Assembly: GCA_963818685.1 (NCBI GenBank)
Contig: CAWFTJ010000003.1
Coordinates: 558,001-622,000, forward strand
Origin: CAJCJE01 sp963818685
GTDB lineage: Bacteria; Actinomycetota; Actinomycetes; Mycobacteriales; Pseudonocardiaceae
Direction of reading: 5' to 3'
DNA: 64,000 nucleotides
Within the stretch, counting starts at the first letter, position 1, and every line of letters begins with the position of its first letter. Under the pieces are notes generated by a model that was given only the letters and a program-made list of their open reading frames with translations, had not been told where the DNA came from and did no database searches. This document shows, in pieces, positions 34,997-42,830 of this stretch. The position numbers were made by a program, and so were the translations under genes.

Positions 34997-35635
34997 GTGA
35001 ACGAGGAACGCACCTGGCGAGTGGGCGAACTGGCCGAACAGACCGGCCTGACCGTCCGGACGCTGCATCACTACGACGAGATCGGGCTGCTGGTCCCGTC
35101 CCTGCACAACAGCGCGGGCCACCGCCGCTACACGGCCGAGGACGTGCGCCGACTGCATCGCGTCATCGCGCTGCGCGGCTTCGGCTTCGCTCTCGCCGAG
35201 ATCGCCGAACTGCTCGACGAATCCGCGATCGACCCCCGCACGCTGGTCACTCGACAACTCGACCAGGTGAACGAACAGATCACGGCGAGCACCCGGCTCA
35301 AGCACCAGTTGATGCGCGTACTCGCCGCCATCGACGCGAAGTCCGAACCATCCAGCCAGACCATCATCGAACTGATTGAGGTAATGACCGCGATGCAGAA
35401 CCCACTGACTCCCGAACAATTCGCACAACTGGCCGCGGACCGTGCCGAGTTCGCCGAGTCGCTGACCGAGGCGCAACTGACCGAGATGGCCGAAAGCCGC
35501 CGGAAGTTCACCGAGGGACTGTCCCCGGAAGAGCTTGCCGAAATGAATCGCGCCCGCGCCGCCTTCCACCCCAACCCGGAAAGCATCAGCCCGCAGAGCT
35601 ACAACCCGGAAGAGCCCGAAAACCCGCGAACCTGA
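34997..35635 (+). CDS. MerR family regulator
   Basis: 212 residues from GTG 34997; an upstream TTG-like start at 34958 is possible. The winged helix reads WRVGELAEQTGLTVRTLHHYDEIGLLVPS, then GHRRYTAEDVRRLHRVIALRGFGFALAEIAELLDE and a coiled dimerisation helix (QLDQVNEQITASTRLKHQL). The C-terminal part resembles the TipAS-like antibiotic-binding extension (LTPEQFAQLAADRAEF...ESLTEAQLTEMAE). Divergent from the MFS pump, so probably a drug-sensing activator. Confidence 0.8.
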   Translation: MNEERTWRVGELAEQTGLTVRTLHHYDEIGLLVPSLHNSAGHRRYTAEDVRRLHRVIALRGFGFALAEIAELLDESAIDPRTLVTRQLDQVNEQITASTRLKHQLMRVLAAIDAKSEPSSQTIIELIEVMTAMQNPLTPEQFAQLAADRAEFAESLTEAQLTEMAESRRKFTEGLSPEELAEMNRARAAFHPNPESISPQSYNPEEPENPRT

Positions 35636-35801
35636 CCGCAAACCAGAGCCACGAATCCAGCCAAACCCTTACCAGCAAACAAAACTCAAGATCGTAAAGC
35701 CTGAAACCACTACCCCAAGACATCCCCCACCGCTCCCTGGGGGGCGACCCCGCTGCCAGCCTACCCGTGGGCAGGCAGATGTCCATGATCATTTCGTCTG
35801 C

Positions 35802-35830
35802 TGTGGACAAATTCGGGGGCCTGTGGATGA
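35802..35830 (-). other. Pair of DnaA-box-like sites, in a non-coding stretch
   Basis: TGTGGACAA (35802-35810) and TGTGGATGA (35822-35830) are reverse-strand DnaA-box forms, same orientation, 20 bp apart. They lie in the 274-bp gap 35636-35909, which otherwise holds the tetR promoter region and nothing else recognisable. Confidence 0.35.
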
Positions 35831-35881
35831 ATCGCGTGTCACGGTCCGAATTGTGGTATGGCGTGCATGGGGCTTCTTCTG

Positions 35882-35895
35882 GACCGACCGGTCTG
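35882..35895. promoter_or_regulatory. NemR-box-like operator in front of tetR
   Basis: GACCGACCGGTCTG contains GACC-N4-GGTC, the core of the NemR-type operator. It sits 14 bp upstream of the GTG start of the TetR gene, where it would block transcription. A similar motif lies in front of the following MFS gene. Confidence 0.6.
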
Positions 35896-35909
35896 ATAGT
35901 GTCGCCCTT

Positions 35910-36485
35910 GTGACGACGGGGCAGGTCAAGGTCGGGCGGCCACGCGAGTTCGACGAGGGCGAGGCGCTGGACGCGGCCATGACGGTTTTCTGGGCGAAGG
36001 GCTATCACGCCACGTCGCTCGCTGACCTGATGGCCGCGACCGGCCTTGCCAAGGCGAGCCTGTATGGCGCGTTCGGGGACAAACACAGTCTCTTCGCGAC
36101 GGTGCTCCGTCGCTATGTCGACCAGCGGGTCGCGTTGATGGCTGCCGATCTCGAATCAAGTCGGTCCCCCGCCAAGGCGTTGCTCACCTACCTGCGCCGC
36201 CAGGCGGTCGAGGCCGTCGGCGGGCGGGGGTGCCTGAGTGCGAATGTCGCGCTTGAGTTGTTGCCTGGTGACGACGAGATCGGCGAGATCGTGGCGCGGC
36301 ACCAACAACTGACCAGGAGCCTGATCGAGGGTGTGCTCGATCGGATGCCCAAGGCGCCGCCGTCCGAGGTGGGAGCGCGGTTCGTGTTCGCGGTGGTGGA
36401 AGGGATGTGGCAGCAGGGGCGGACGCTGACCGATCCCGAACCGCTGCTCGCCGCCGCCGAGTTGACCATGCGCGCATTGCGCTGA
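35910..36485 (+). CDS. TetR/AcrR family regulator (NemR/YcdC-like)
   Basis: 191 residues from GTG. GRPREFDEGEALDAAMTVFWAKGYHATSLADLMAATGLAKASLYGAFGDKHSLF is the helix-turn-helix of the NemR-like branch, which often has KxSLYxxFG(D/N)K. Cys112 region GGRGCLSANVALEL carries the conserved redox Cys of that branch. It is followed by an MFS pump whose promoter has the same operator motif, so it probably controls itself and the pump in response to electrophiles. Confidence 0.85.
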   Translation: MTTGQVKVGRPREFDEGEALDAAMTVFWAKGYHATSLADLMAATGLAKASLYGAFGDKHSLFATVLRRYVDQRVALMAADLESSRSPAKALLTYLRRQAVEAVGGRGCLSANVALELLPGDDEIGEIVARHQQLTRSLIEGVLDRMPKAPPSEVGARFVFAVVEGMWQQGRTLTDPEPLLAAAELTMRALR

Positions 36486-36528
36486 ATTGACCATCTGTCG
36501 GGTCAGGCTTGAGCTTGCGTGAATTTGA

Positions 36529-36542
36529 GACCAATCAGTCTG
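36529..36542. promoter_or_regulatory. Second copy of the TetR operator, before the MFS gene
   Basis: GACCAATCAGTCTG matches the tetR-proximal motif GACCGACCGGTCTG at 11 of 14 positions, all differences being transitions. It lies 14 bp upstream of the MFS start at 36557, the same distance as in front of tetR. Confidence 0.6.
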
Positions 36543-36556
36543 TAATGGGGGATCGG

Positions 36557-37804
36557 ATGAGACGACTGGCTCCGTTAGTGCTCGGCGCGTTCGCGTTGGG
36601 CATGGACGCTTACGTGATCGCCGGGTTGATGCCGGCGATCGGCACGGACCTGCGAGTGTCCACATTCGCCGTCGGCCTGCTGGTGACCGTGTTCACCCTC
36701 GCCTACGCGCTCCTCTCGCCGGTGGGCTCCGTGCTCGGCGCCGGCCTTCCGGCCAGGACCGTGCTGCTCGGCGCGCTCGCGGTCTTCACCGTTGGCAATG
36801 CGCTCAGTGCGCTCGCCCCGTCGCTGACCTTGTTGTTGTGTGCGCGGACGATCGCAGGGCTCGGTGCGGGAGTGTTCATGCCGACGGCCGCGGCGACCGC
36901 GGCCGGTCTGGTGGCGGCGGCGCGGCGCGGGCGCGCGCTCGCGTTGATCACGGCTGGGATGAGCGGTGGCGCCGCGCTGGGCGTACCGATCGGCGTCGCG
37001 GTCGGGCAGGACCTGGGCTGGCGCTACACCTTGTGGCTGGTGACCGGGCTCGGTCTGCTCGCCTGCCTGGGTGTCGGCCTCACCCTGCCGAGTGCGGGCA
37101 CGCGTGTTGCGCCGCCGCGGTTGCGGGCTCGGGTCGCCGTGCTGGGCGAGCGCGGCGTGGCCAGGATCGCGCTGGTCACCTTCGCCGCCTCGGGCACGAG
37201 CATCGGCGCGTACACCTACGTCAGTGCGTTGCTGCGCGACACCGACGGCGCCACCTCGACCGCCGGATACCTGTGGGTATGGGGTGTCGGGGGCATGGTC
37301 GGCTGCCTCGGCGTCGGATTCCTGATCGACGCCTGGCGGAACACTCGCTCGCTACAGACGGTGATCTTGGCCACGCTCGCGCTCGCACTGCTGACCTTCC
37401 CGCTGCTCGGCAGGTCGTTCGCTGGTGCGCTGGTTGGCCTGTTCGTGTGGGGAGCGGCCGGCTGGTCGAGTCTCGCGCCGCAGCAACACCGGCTGCTCGC
37501 CTTGACGCGCGAACACGGCACGGTCGCGGTCGCGTTGAACTCATCCGCGCTGTACCTGGGCAGCTCGGCCGGGGCGACACTGGGCGGGATACTAGTCGAC
37601 GCCCATGGCGCGGTGCTCGAATGCCTCGTGCTGGGAGGAGTCGCGGCGCTGTTCGCGCTAGCCAACCGGTTCGCAACGCCAGGGCCGGGAACGGGGGCGG
37701 AAAAGGGACCGGAAATGGGGGAGGCCCCCGGTCGCTGGGGGAGGTCGGCCGGGGGCCTCAAGGACCCGGCTGTTGGGGGATCAGCCGGGGGCTTGGGTGG
37801 GTGA
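36557..37804 (+). CDS. MFS transporter, AraJ/DHA1 type
   Basis: 415 residues from ATG 36557, with GGGGG 5 nt upstream; an ATG four codons earlier is possible. Twelve helices; FALGMDAYVIAGLMPAIGTDLRVS in helix 1 and MSGGAALGVPIGVAVGQDLGWRY in helix 5 are typical of DHA1/AraJ-type drug or sugar efflux. The last 45 residues are a Gly/Pro-rich hydrophilic tail of low complexity (TPGPGTGAEKGPEMGEAPG). Expression is probably under the preceding TetR, by the shared operator. Confidence 0.85.
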   Translation: MRRLAPLVLGAFALGMDAYVIAGLMPAIGTDLRVSTFAVGLLVTVFTLAYALLSPVGSVLGAGLPARTVLLGALAVFTVGNALSALAPSLTLLLCARTIAGLGAGVFMPTAAATAAGLVAAARRGRALALITAGMSGGAALGVPIGVAVGQDLGWRYTLWLVTGLGLLACLGVGLTLPSAGTRVAPPRLRARVAVLGERGVARIALVTFAASGTSIGAYTYVSALLRDTDGATSTAGYLWVWGVGGMVGCLGVGFLIDAWRNTRSLQTVILATLALALLTFPLLGRSFAGALVGLFVWGAAGWSSLAPQQHRLLALTREHGTVAVALNSSALYLGSSAGATLGGILVDAHGAVLECLVLGGVAALFALANRFATPGPGTGAEKGPEMGEAPGRWGRSAGGLKDPAVGGSAGGLGG

Positions 37805-37985
37805 CGACGGGATTACCGTTGGTGAGGTAGTCCTCTCGTCAACCTTGTTGCACAGTGTGCCAGATGGTGGGCGTTCTGTGTCGGCGGGGGACCAAATTTC
37901 CTCCGTACTTTTTGCCGTGCCTGCCGAACCGTGCCTGCCGAACAAGGTCGCGTTGCCGCGCAATGCCTGTGCTGAAACGAATCAA

Positions 37986-37991
37986 CTATCA
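37986..37991 (+). promoter_or_regulatory. Probable leaderless -10 box before the IspD-like gene
   Basis: TATCAT lies 7 bp before GTG 37999, the spacing typical of actinobacterial leaderless transcripts. No Shine-Dalgarno is present. The preceding 180 bp (37805-37985) hold no recognised gene. Confidence 0.5.
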
Positions 37992-37998
37992 TCCGCGC

Positions 37999-38769
37999 GT
38001 GGATTCAGGTGAGCTCGACGGGCGCGGTGCGGCGCGCTCGCGGCGGAAGGCCGCCGGGGTGGTGCTCGCCAGCGGGTCCGGCAGCCGGATGGGTGCCGAG
38101 GTGAATGGCGCGCCGGTCAACAAGGTCTACCTGCCGCTCGCCGGCCGCAGTCTGGTGTCCTGGTCGGTGGCGGCCCTCGCTGCCGTGCCCGACATCGAGG
38201 TGCTCGTGCTCGTGGCCCGGCCGGAGGACTCCGAGCACGTCGCGAACGTCCTGAGTGCACACTCCACGTCCCGGTTCGGCACCGACATCGAGGTCGTCGC
38301 GGGCGGTGCGACCCGGCAGGAGTCCGAGCTGATGGCCTTGCGCCACCTCGCCGACCGGATCACCTCCGGTGAGATCGATGTGGTGCTCATCCACGACGCC
38401 GCTCGGCCACTGGTGTCCTGCGCCCTGGTCGCGGACGTGCTGCGCGCCACCCGCGAGTTCGGTGGCGCCATCCCCGGCCTGCCGCGCGACGACCTGGTCG
38501 AGGTCGGCGAGAACGGGTTCGACGTGGTCGGACCGGCGCCGAGCCGCGTTGTCGCGGTGCAGACGCCGCAGGGGTTCCTGGCCGCGCCGCTGCTCGCCGC
38601 CTACGAGCAGGCCGCGCTGGACGGCTTCGTCGGCACGGACACCGCGTCCTGCATCGCCGCCTACACCGACATCGCGGTGCACTGCATCGATGGCGACGAG
38701 CGCAACCTCAAGATCACCTACCCGCACGACCTGCCGCTGGCCGAAGGCGTGCTGGCAGCCGGCGATTGA
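37999..38769 (+). CDS. IspD-like cytidylyltransferase
   Basis: 256 residues from GTG. Nucleotidyltransferase fold: AAGVVLASGSGSRMGAEVNGAPVNKVYLPLAGRSLVSWSV (the CTP-binding loop, with G-S-R-M-G), VLIHDAARPLVS (metal/ligand), VVAVQTPQGF and TDTASCIAAYTDIAVHCIDGDERNLKIT. This matches MEP cytidylyltransferase (IspD) closely, with a small insertion after the glycine loop (GAEVNGAPVNK for the usual G..KQ). It stands alone without ispF, so it may be a second copy or a ribitol-5-phosphate/other alditol-phosphate cytidylyltransferase. Confidence 0.8.
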   Translation: MDSGELDGRGAARSRRKAAGVVLASGSGSRMGAEVNGAPVNKVYLPLAGRSLVSWSVAALAAVPDIEVLVLVARPEDSEHVANVLSAHSTSRFGTDIEVVAGGATRQESELMALRHLADRITSGEIDVVLIHDAARPLVSCALVADVLRATREFGGAIPGLPRDDLVEVGENGFDVVGPAPSRVVAVQTPQGFLAAPLLAAYEQAALDGFVGTDTASCIAAYTDIAVHCIDGDERNLKITYPHDLPLAEGVLAAGD

Positions 38770-38783
38770 CCGATACTGCACAT

Positions 38784-39857
38784 ATGGCAGGAGGCGCGGC
38801 GGCGAGGTGGATGATCTACGGCGCGAACGGTTACACCGGGCGCGCACTGACGAAACTGGCCGAACAGACCGGAGAACGGCCGGTTTTGGCTGGAAGATCG
38901 GCGGCGAAGGTGCTGCCGCTCGCCGATGAACTCGGTCTCGACCATGTGATCGTCGACCTCGCGGACACCTCCGGCCTGCACACGGCGCTCGCCGACATCA
39001 GTCTGGTCGCCAACTGCGCGGGCCCGTTCTCGCAGACCGCGGTGCCCCTGGTCGACGCGTGTCTCGCCACCAGGACGCACTATGTGGACATCACCGGCGA
39101 GGTCGACGTGTTCGAGGCGATCTACGCGCGCGCTGCCGAAGCCGAGCAGGCCGACGTGGTGTTGTTGCCGGGCGCCGGTTTCGACGTCGTGCCCACCGAC
39201 TGCCTGGCCGCGGCCCTCGCAGCGAAGCTGCCCGAGGCGACCGAACTGGAGTTGGCGTTCACGCTCAGCGGCGGGTTCAGCCCCGGCACCATCAAGACCG
39301 CGCTGGAGGGCGTCGGCGCGGGTGGTCGAGCCAGGATCGACGGCGAACTGCGGCCGGTCCCGTTCGCGCACCGGCAGACCATCGCCGAGTTCGCCACTGG
39401 ACCCCGCCAGGTCACCGCGATCCCGTGGGGTGATCTGAGTTCCGCCTACCGGACAACTGGAATTCCGAACATCACGACCTACACGGTGCTGCCCGGCAGC
39501 GACCTGATCAATCGCGGCCAGCAGTTCCTCGGGCCGCTGCTGCGCATGCCCGCGGTGCAGCGGGCCGGCATGACGCTGGTCGACAAGTGGATCACCGGGC
39601 CGAGCGAGGAGCGCCAGGCGAACAGCAGGCGTTGCGAGGTGTGGGGCCGGGTTTCCGGGCCGGGCAAGCACTACGCCAGTGGCACGGTCAGCACCCCGGC
39701 CGGACACCTGTTCACCGTGGACGCATTGCTGCACGCGGTGCGACGCCTGCTCGGTGGCGACGTGGCACCTGGCGCGCATACCCCGTCCAGCGCGTTCGGC
39801 AGCGACTTCCTGGCCGACCTCGACGACGTGACCGTGGGCCGGATCAGTACTCGCTGA
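38784..39857 (+). CDS. Saccharopine dehydrogenase-like NAD(P)-binding protein
   Basis: 357 residues from ATG 38784. N-terminal Rossmann: WMIYGANGYTGRALTKLAEQTGERPVLAGRS, then LVANCAGPFSQTAVPLVDACLATRTHYVDITGE and LPGAGFDVVPTDCLAA, which are those of the saccharopine-dehydrogenase-like (trans-acting enoyl reductase) family. The C-terminal part has no membrane helix. In mycobacteria relatives act on lipid intermediates; here the substrate is unknown. It starts 15 bp after the IspD-like stop, so it is probably cotranscribed. Confidence 0.8.
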   Translation: MAGGAAARWMIYGANGYTGRALTKLAEQTGERPVLAGRSAAKVLPLADELGLDHVIVDLADTSGLHTALADISLVANCAGPFSQTAVPLVDACLATRTHYVDITGEVDVFEAIYARAAEAEQADVVLLPGAGFDVVPTDCLAAALAAKLPEATELELAFTLSGGFSPGTIKTALEGVGAGGRARIDGELRPVPFAHRQTIAEFATGPRQVTAIPWGDLSSAYRTTGIPNITTYTVLPGSDLINRGQQFLGPLLRMPAVQRAGMTLVDKWITGPSEERQANSRRCEVWGRVSGPGKHYASGTVSTPAGHLFTVDALLHAVRRLLGGDVAPGAHTPSSAFGSDFLADLDDVTVGRISTR

Positions 39858-40153
39858 ACCGCTCATTGGCAGGTTCCCGAGTCACTCGGGGCCTATGACA
39901 TGACCGCCGATGCGTTGTCCTTTCACGGAACTCAGCGCTTCGGTCGCCGCAGATTGCCAGCCGGCAACCAGCCAGCCTCAGCCAACGACCAACTGGCCCC
40001 AGTCGACGACCGACTAGCCGACAGTAACCAAACAACTAGTTGGTTGTTGGGCGAGGTGGGGGGCGAGGGCCGGGTTTGGGCAGAGGCGGCGGGTTGAGTT
40101 TCGATGGGCGTGGCGACTGGGTTTCGGCGATGGGTCGCTGATCGGGGTGGTGG
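39858..40153. other. Non-coding stretch with two palindromes
   Basis: CCCGAGT-C-ACTCGGG (39876-39890) lies 19 bp after the saccharopine-dehydrogenase-like stop and could end its transcript. A second hairpin, CCAAACAAC-TAGTTG-GTTGTTGG (40028-40050, one bulge), stands between it and the end of the convergent TetR gene. No gene is recognised. Confidence 0.5.
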
Positions 40154-40861
40154 CTAGGGCGTCGGCTGGTTGGCGGCCGGTGCTGTGGCTGGATCGCTGG
40201 TTTGGGCGGTGGCGGGATGGCACTCGGGCACGGCCGCGTGCGACTGGCCAGGGTCGAGTGGGGGCTCGGGCAGGGGGTGGGCGCCCTCTGTCCGGAAGCC
40301 GTCCAGCAGCAGTGCGAGGTGTCGGCGCCACAGGCGCGGCGCGACGCTCGCGGTGCGCTCCACGGTCTGGGCGATGCCCCAGACCACGAACGCGAGGTCC
40401 TCGGTGGCGAGGTCGGCCCGCACCACACCGGCGCGCTTGGCGCGCTCGATGAGTTCGGCCATGGCCTCGCCGACCTTTCGTCGCAGGGCCTGGTTCGCCG
40501 GTGAATCGGCAAGGCCGCGCGCGGCCACTTCGTTGAAGCCTCGGTCGGCGGCCTGTAGTTCGCAGACGTTGGTCAGGTAGCCGGCGAAGCCTTGCCAGGG
40601 CTCGGGATCGGCGAGGGCCGCCATGGCGTAGCCCGCGATCTTCTCCAACCGGTCCGCGAATACCGCCTCGATCAGGGCCGGCCTGGTCGGGAAGCGGTTG
40701 TACAGGGTGCCGATGCTCACCCCGGCCCGTCGGGCCACCTCTTCCAATGCGACGTCAACCCCGCGTTCCGCGAACAGTTCGCGCGCGGCGTTGATCAGCA
40801 GGGCGCGGTTGCGCAGCGCGTCGCTGCGCAGTGGTCGGGTCGCTTCGGTCGGCGAAGGCAT
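40154..40861 (-). CDS. TetR family regulator
   Basis: 235 residues. Helix-turn-helix: LLINAARELFAERGVDVALEEVARRAGVSIGTLYNRFPTRPALIEAVF. The ligand domain is followed by a 45-residue Pro/Ala-rich tail (PEPPLDPGQSHAAVPECHPATAQ...), unusual for the family. Divergent from an atypical SDR across a spacer rich in CTCAAGTT-type repeats, which are its likely binding sites. It probably represses both itself and the SDR. Confidence 0.82.
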   Translation of the reverse strand: MPSPTEATRPLRSDALRNRALLINAARELFAERGVDVALEEVARRAGVSIGTLYNRFPTRPALIEAVFADRLEKIAGYAMAALADPEPWQGFAGYLTNVCELQAADRGFNEVAARGLADSPANQALRRKVGEAMAELIERAKRAGVVRADLATEDLAFVVWGIAQTVERTASVAPRLWRRHLALLLDGFRTEGAHPLPEPPLDPGQSHAAVPECHPATAQTSDPATAPAANQPTP

Positions 40862-40874
40862 GCCCCATTGTATG

Positions 40875-40935
40875 AACTTGAGGGCTTCCTCACTTTCGTG
40901 CTAGGTTCGACACAAGTTGAGACTTACCTCAAGTT
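40875..40935. promoter_or_regulatory. Repeated operator half-sites between tetR and the SDR
   Basis: AACTTGAGG (40875-40883) and its exact complement CCTCAAGTT (40927-40935) flank a third related site CAAGTTGAG (40913-40921). The outermost pair is close to the start of each divergent gene, so both promoters would be covered. Confidence 0.6.
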
Positions 40936-40955
40936 ATTTGATGGGGGACCTTCGT

Positions 40956-41672
40956 ATGTCGAAAACGATCGTGGTGGTCGGCGCGGGCGCTGGGCTCGGC
41001 CAGGCCGTGGCACGCAGGTTCGGTAGGGAAGGATTCGGCGTCGCGCTCATTGCCAGGACCGAGGCCCGGCTCACCGCGCTGGCCGACGACCTGCGCGGTG
41101 AGGGGATCGACGCGGCCGCCTTTCCCTGCGACATCAGCGATCGCAGCGCGCTCCTCGCGACCATCGCGGCTATCGTCGAGCGGTTCGGCCAGATCGACGT
41201 CGTCGAGTTCGCGCCGACCGGACTGGACTGGGCGTCGCGGATCGCGCCGCTGCCAGGCACCACGGTCGAATCTCTGGAATACCCGCTCGACCTGCTGCTG
41301 CGCGCGCCGATGGCGGTGTTCGGCGCGGTGCTGCCGGACATGATCGCGCGCGGCGACGGAGCGCTGTTCATGGCCAGCGGCGCGTTGACCGGCAAGGCGT
41401 ACCCGCAGATCGGCAACATCGGCATCGCCAGGGCAGCGGCGCGCAACTACCAGTTCAACCTCGACGCCGCCCTCGCCGACACCGGCGTGTACGCGGGACT
41501 TCTGCAGGTCGGCGGGGGCATCGCTGGGAGTGACGCGGTCCGCGAGTATGCCAAGGACCTTGACCCCGGGGAGCTGCTCGACCCGGCCGATCTCGCGGAG
41601 AGCTACTGGGACATGTACGTCAAGCGGGACCGGTTCGAGGAGCTCGTCGGTCCCGCTTTCGTGTCGTCGTGA
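40956..41672 (+). CDS. SDR-family protein with altered active site
   Basis: 238 residues; ATG with GGGGG 8 nt upstream. The Rossmann start VVVGAGAGLGQAVARRFG is normal. After the central Ser (MASGALTG) the segment that should read YxxxK is QIGNIGIARAA: Ile replaces the catalytic Tyr and Arg the Lys. The protein still has the remaining fold to AVREYAKDLDPGELLDPADLAESYWDMYVKRDRFEELVG. It is therefore either a non-catalytic NAD(P)-binding protein or an enzyme with different chemistry. Divergent from a TetR protein that probably regulates it. Confidence 0.8.
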   Translation: MSKTIVVVGAGAGLGQAVARRFGREGFGVALIARTEARLTALADDLRGEGIDAAAFPCDISDRSALLATIAAIVERFGQIDVVEFAPTGLDWASRIAPLPGTTVESLEYPLDLLLRAPMAVFGAVLPDMIARGDGALFMASGALTGKAYPQIGNIGIARAAARNYQFNLDAALADTGVYAGLLQVGGGIAGSDAVREYAKDLDPGELLDPADLAESYWDMYVKRDRFEELVGPAFVSS

Positions 41673-41682
41673 CGAAGAAGAT

Positions 41683-42684
41683 CTAGCGTGCCAGCAGGCT
41701 GCTGGCCTCCTGCGCGGCCGGGCCGGCCTCGGTGAGGTGGGCGAGGTTGGCCGGAACCTGCTCACCGCGCCGGTGCATGGCCTGCGCATAGAGCCGACCG
41801 GCACGGTAGGACGACCGCACCAGCGGGCCGGCCATCACACCGGAGAAGCCGATCCTGCGGGCTTCCTCCTGGTGCTCGACGAACTCCTCCGGCTTCACCC
41901 AACGCTCGACCGGATGATGCCGGGGGCTCGGCCGCAGGTACTGGGTGATGGTCAGAATCTCGCAGCCCGCGTCGTGCAGGTCACGCATGGCTGAGGTGAC
42001 CTCCTCCGGGGTCTCGCCCATGCCGAGGATCAGGTTCGACTTGGTGACAAGGCCGGCCGCGCGGGCCGAGGTCAGCACCGACAGGGAGCGCTCGTACCGG
42101 AAACCGGGGCGGATCCGCTTGAAGATCCTGGGCACGGTCTCCAGGTTGTGCGCCAACACCTCCGGGCGCGAGCCGAACACCTCGGCCAGCTGGTCCTTGT
42201 CGGCGTTGAAGTCGGGAATCAGCAGCTCGACGCCGGTACCGGGGTTGAGCTGGTGGATCTGGCGTACGGTTTCCGCGTACAGCCAGGCACCGCCGTCGGC
42301 GAGGTCGTCCCGGGCGACGCCGGTGACGGTGGCGTAGCGCAGTCCCATCGCCTGCACGGACTCGGCGACCTTGCGCGGTTCCTCGCGATCGAGGTCGGCG
42401 GGTCGGCCGGTGTCGATCTGGCAGAAGTCACAGCGCCGGGTGCACTGGTCGCCACCGATGAGGAAGGTGGCCTCGCGGTCTTCCCAGCACTCGTAGATGT
42501 TCGGGCAGCCGGCTTCCTCGCAGACCGTGTGCAGGCCCTCCCGGTGCACCAGCTTTTTCAGCTCGGTGTACTCGGGGCCCATCCTGGCCTTGGTCTTGAT
42601 CCACGAGGGCTTCTTCTCGATCGGCGTCTGCGCGTTGCGGACTTCCAGCCGCAACAACTTCCGCCCATCCGGCGCCACGCTCAC
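41683..42684 (-). CDS. lipA: Lipoyl synthase
   Basis: 333 residues from GTG 42684 (GAGGAG 6 nt upstream), beginning MSVAPDGRKLLRLEVRNAQTPIEKKP as in mycobacterial LipA. Auxiliary iron-sulfur cysteines C55, C60 and C66 (CEEAGCPNIYEC) and radical-SAM cysteines C81, C85 and C88 (CTRRCDFC) are in place, and the RSSYRAG serine ligand ends the fold. It inserts two sulfurs into octanoyl groups on lipoyl domains. An in-frame GTG at 42753 with its own AGGAG could give a longer form. lipB is 8.7 kb downstream, not adjacent. Confidence 0.95.
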   Translation of the reverse strand: MSVAPDGRKLLRLEVRNAQTPIEKKPSWIKTKARMGPEYTELKKLVHREGLHTVCEEAGCPNIYECWEDREATFLIGGDQCTRRCDFCQIDTGRPADLDREEPRKVAESVQAMGLRYATVTGVARDDLADGGAWLYAETVRQIHQLNPGTGVELLIPDFNADKDQLAEVFGSRPEVLAHNLETVPRIFKRIRPGFRYERSLSVLTSARAAGLVTKSNLILGMGETPEEVTSAMRDLHDAGCEILTITQYLRPSPRHHPVERWVKPEEFVEHQEEARRIGFSGVMAGPLVRSSYRAGRLYAQAMHRRGEQVPANLAHLTEAGPAAQEASSLLAR

Positions 42685-42830
42685 AGCGCACTCCTCGCTT
42701 CGCTCTTCGACGCCGCGCGAACTCCCTGTGTTTTGTCGGTTCGCTCCGCGCACGTCTTCTCCTCAGCATTGGCTTTACGCAGGTACAACACTACGCCGCA
42801 GCCTGGAGTGCGCCTCGTCACGCGGTCTCG

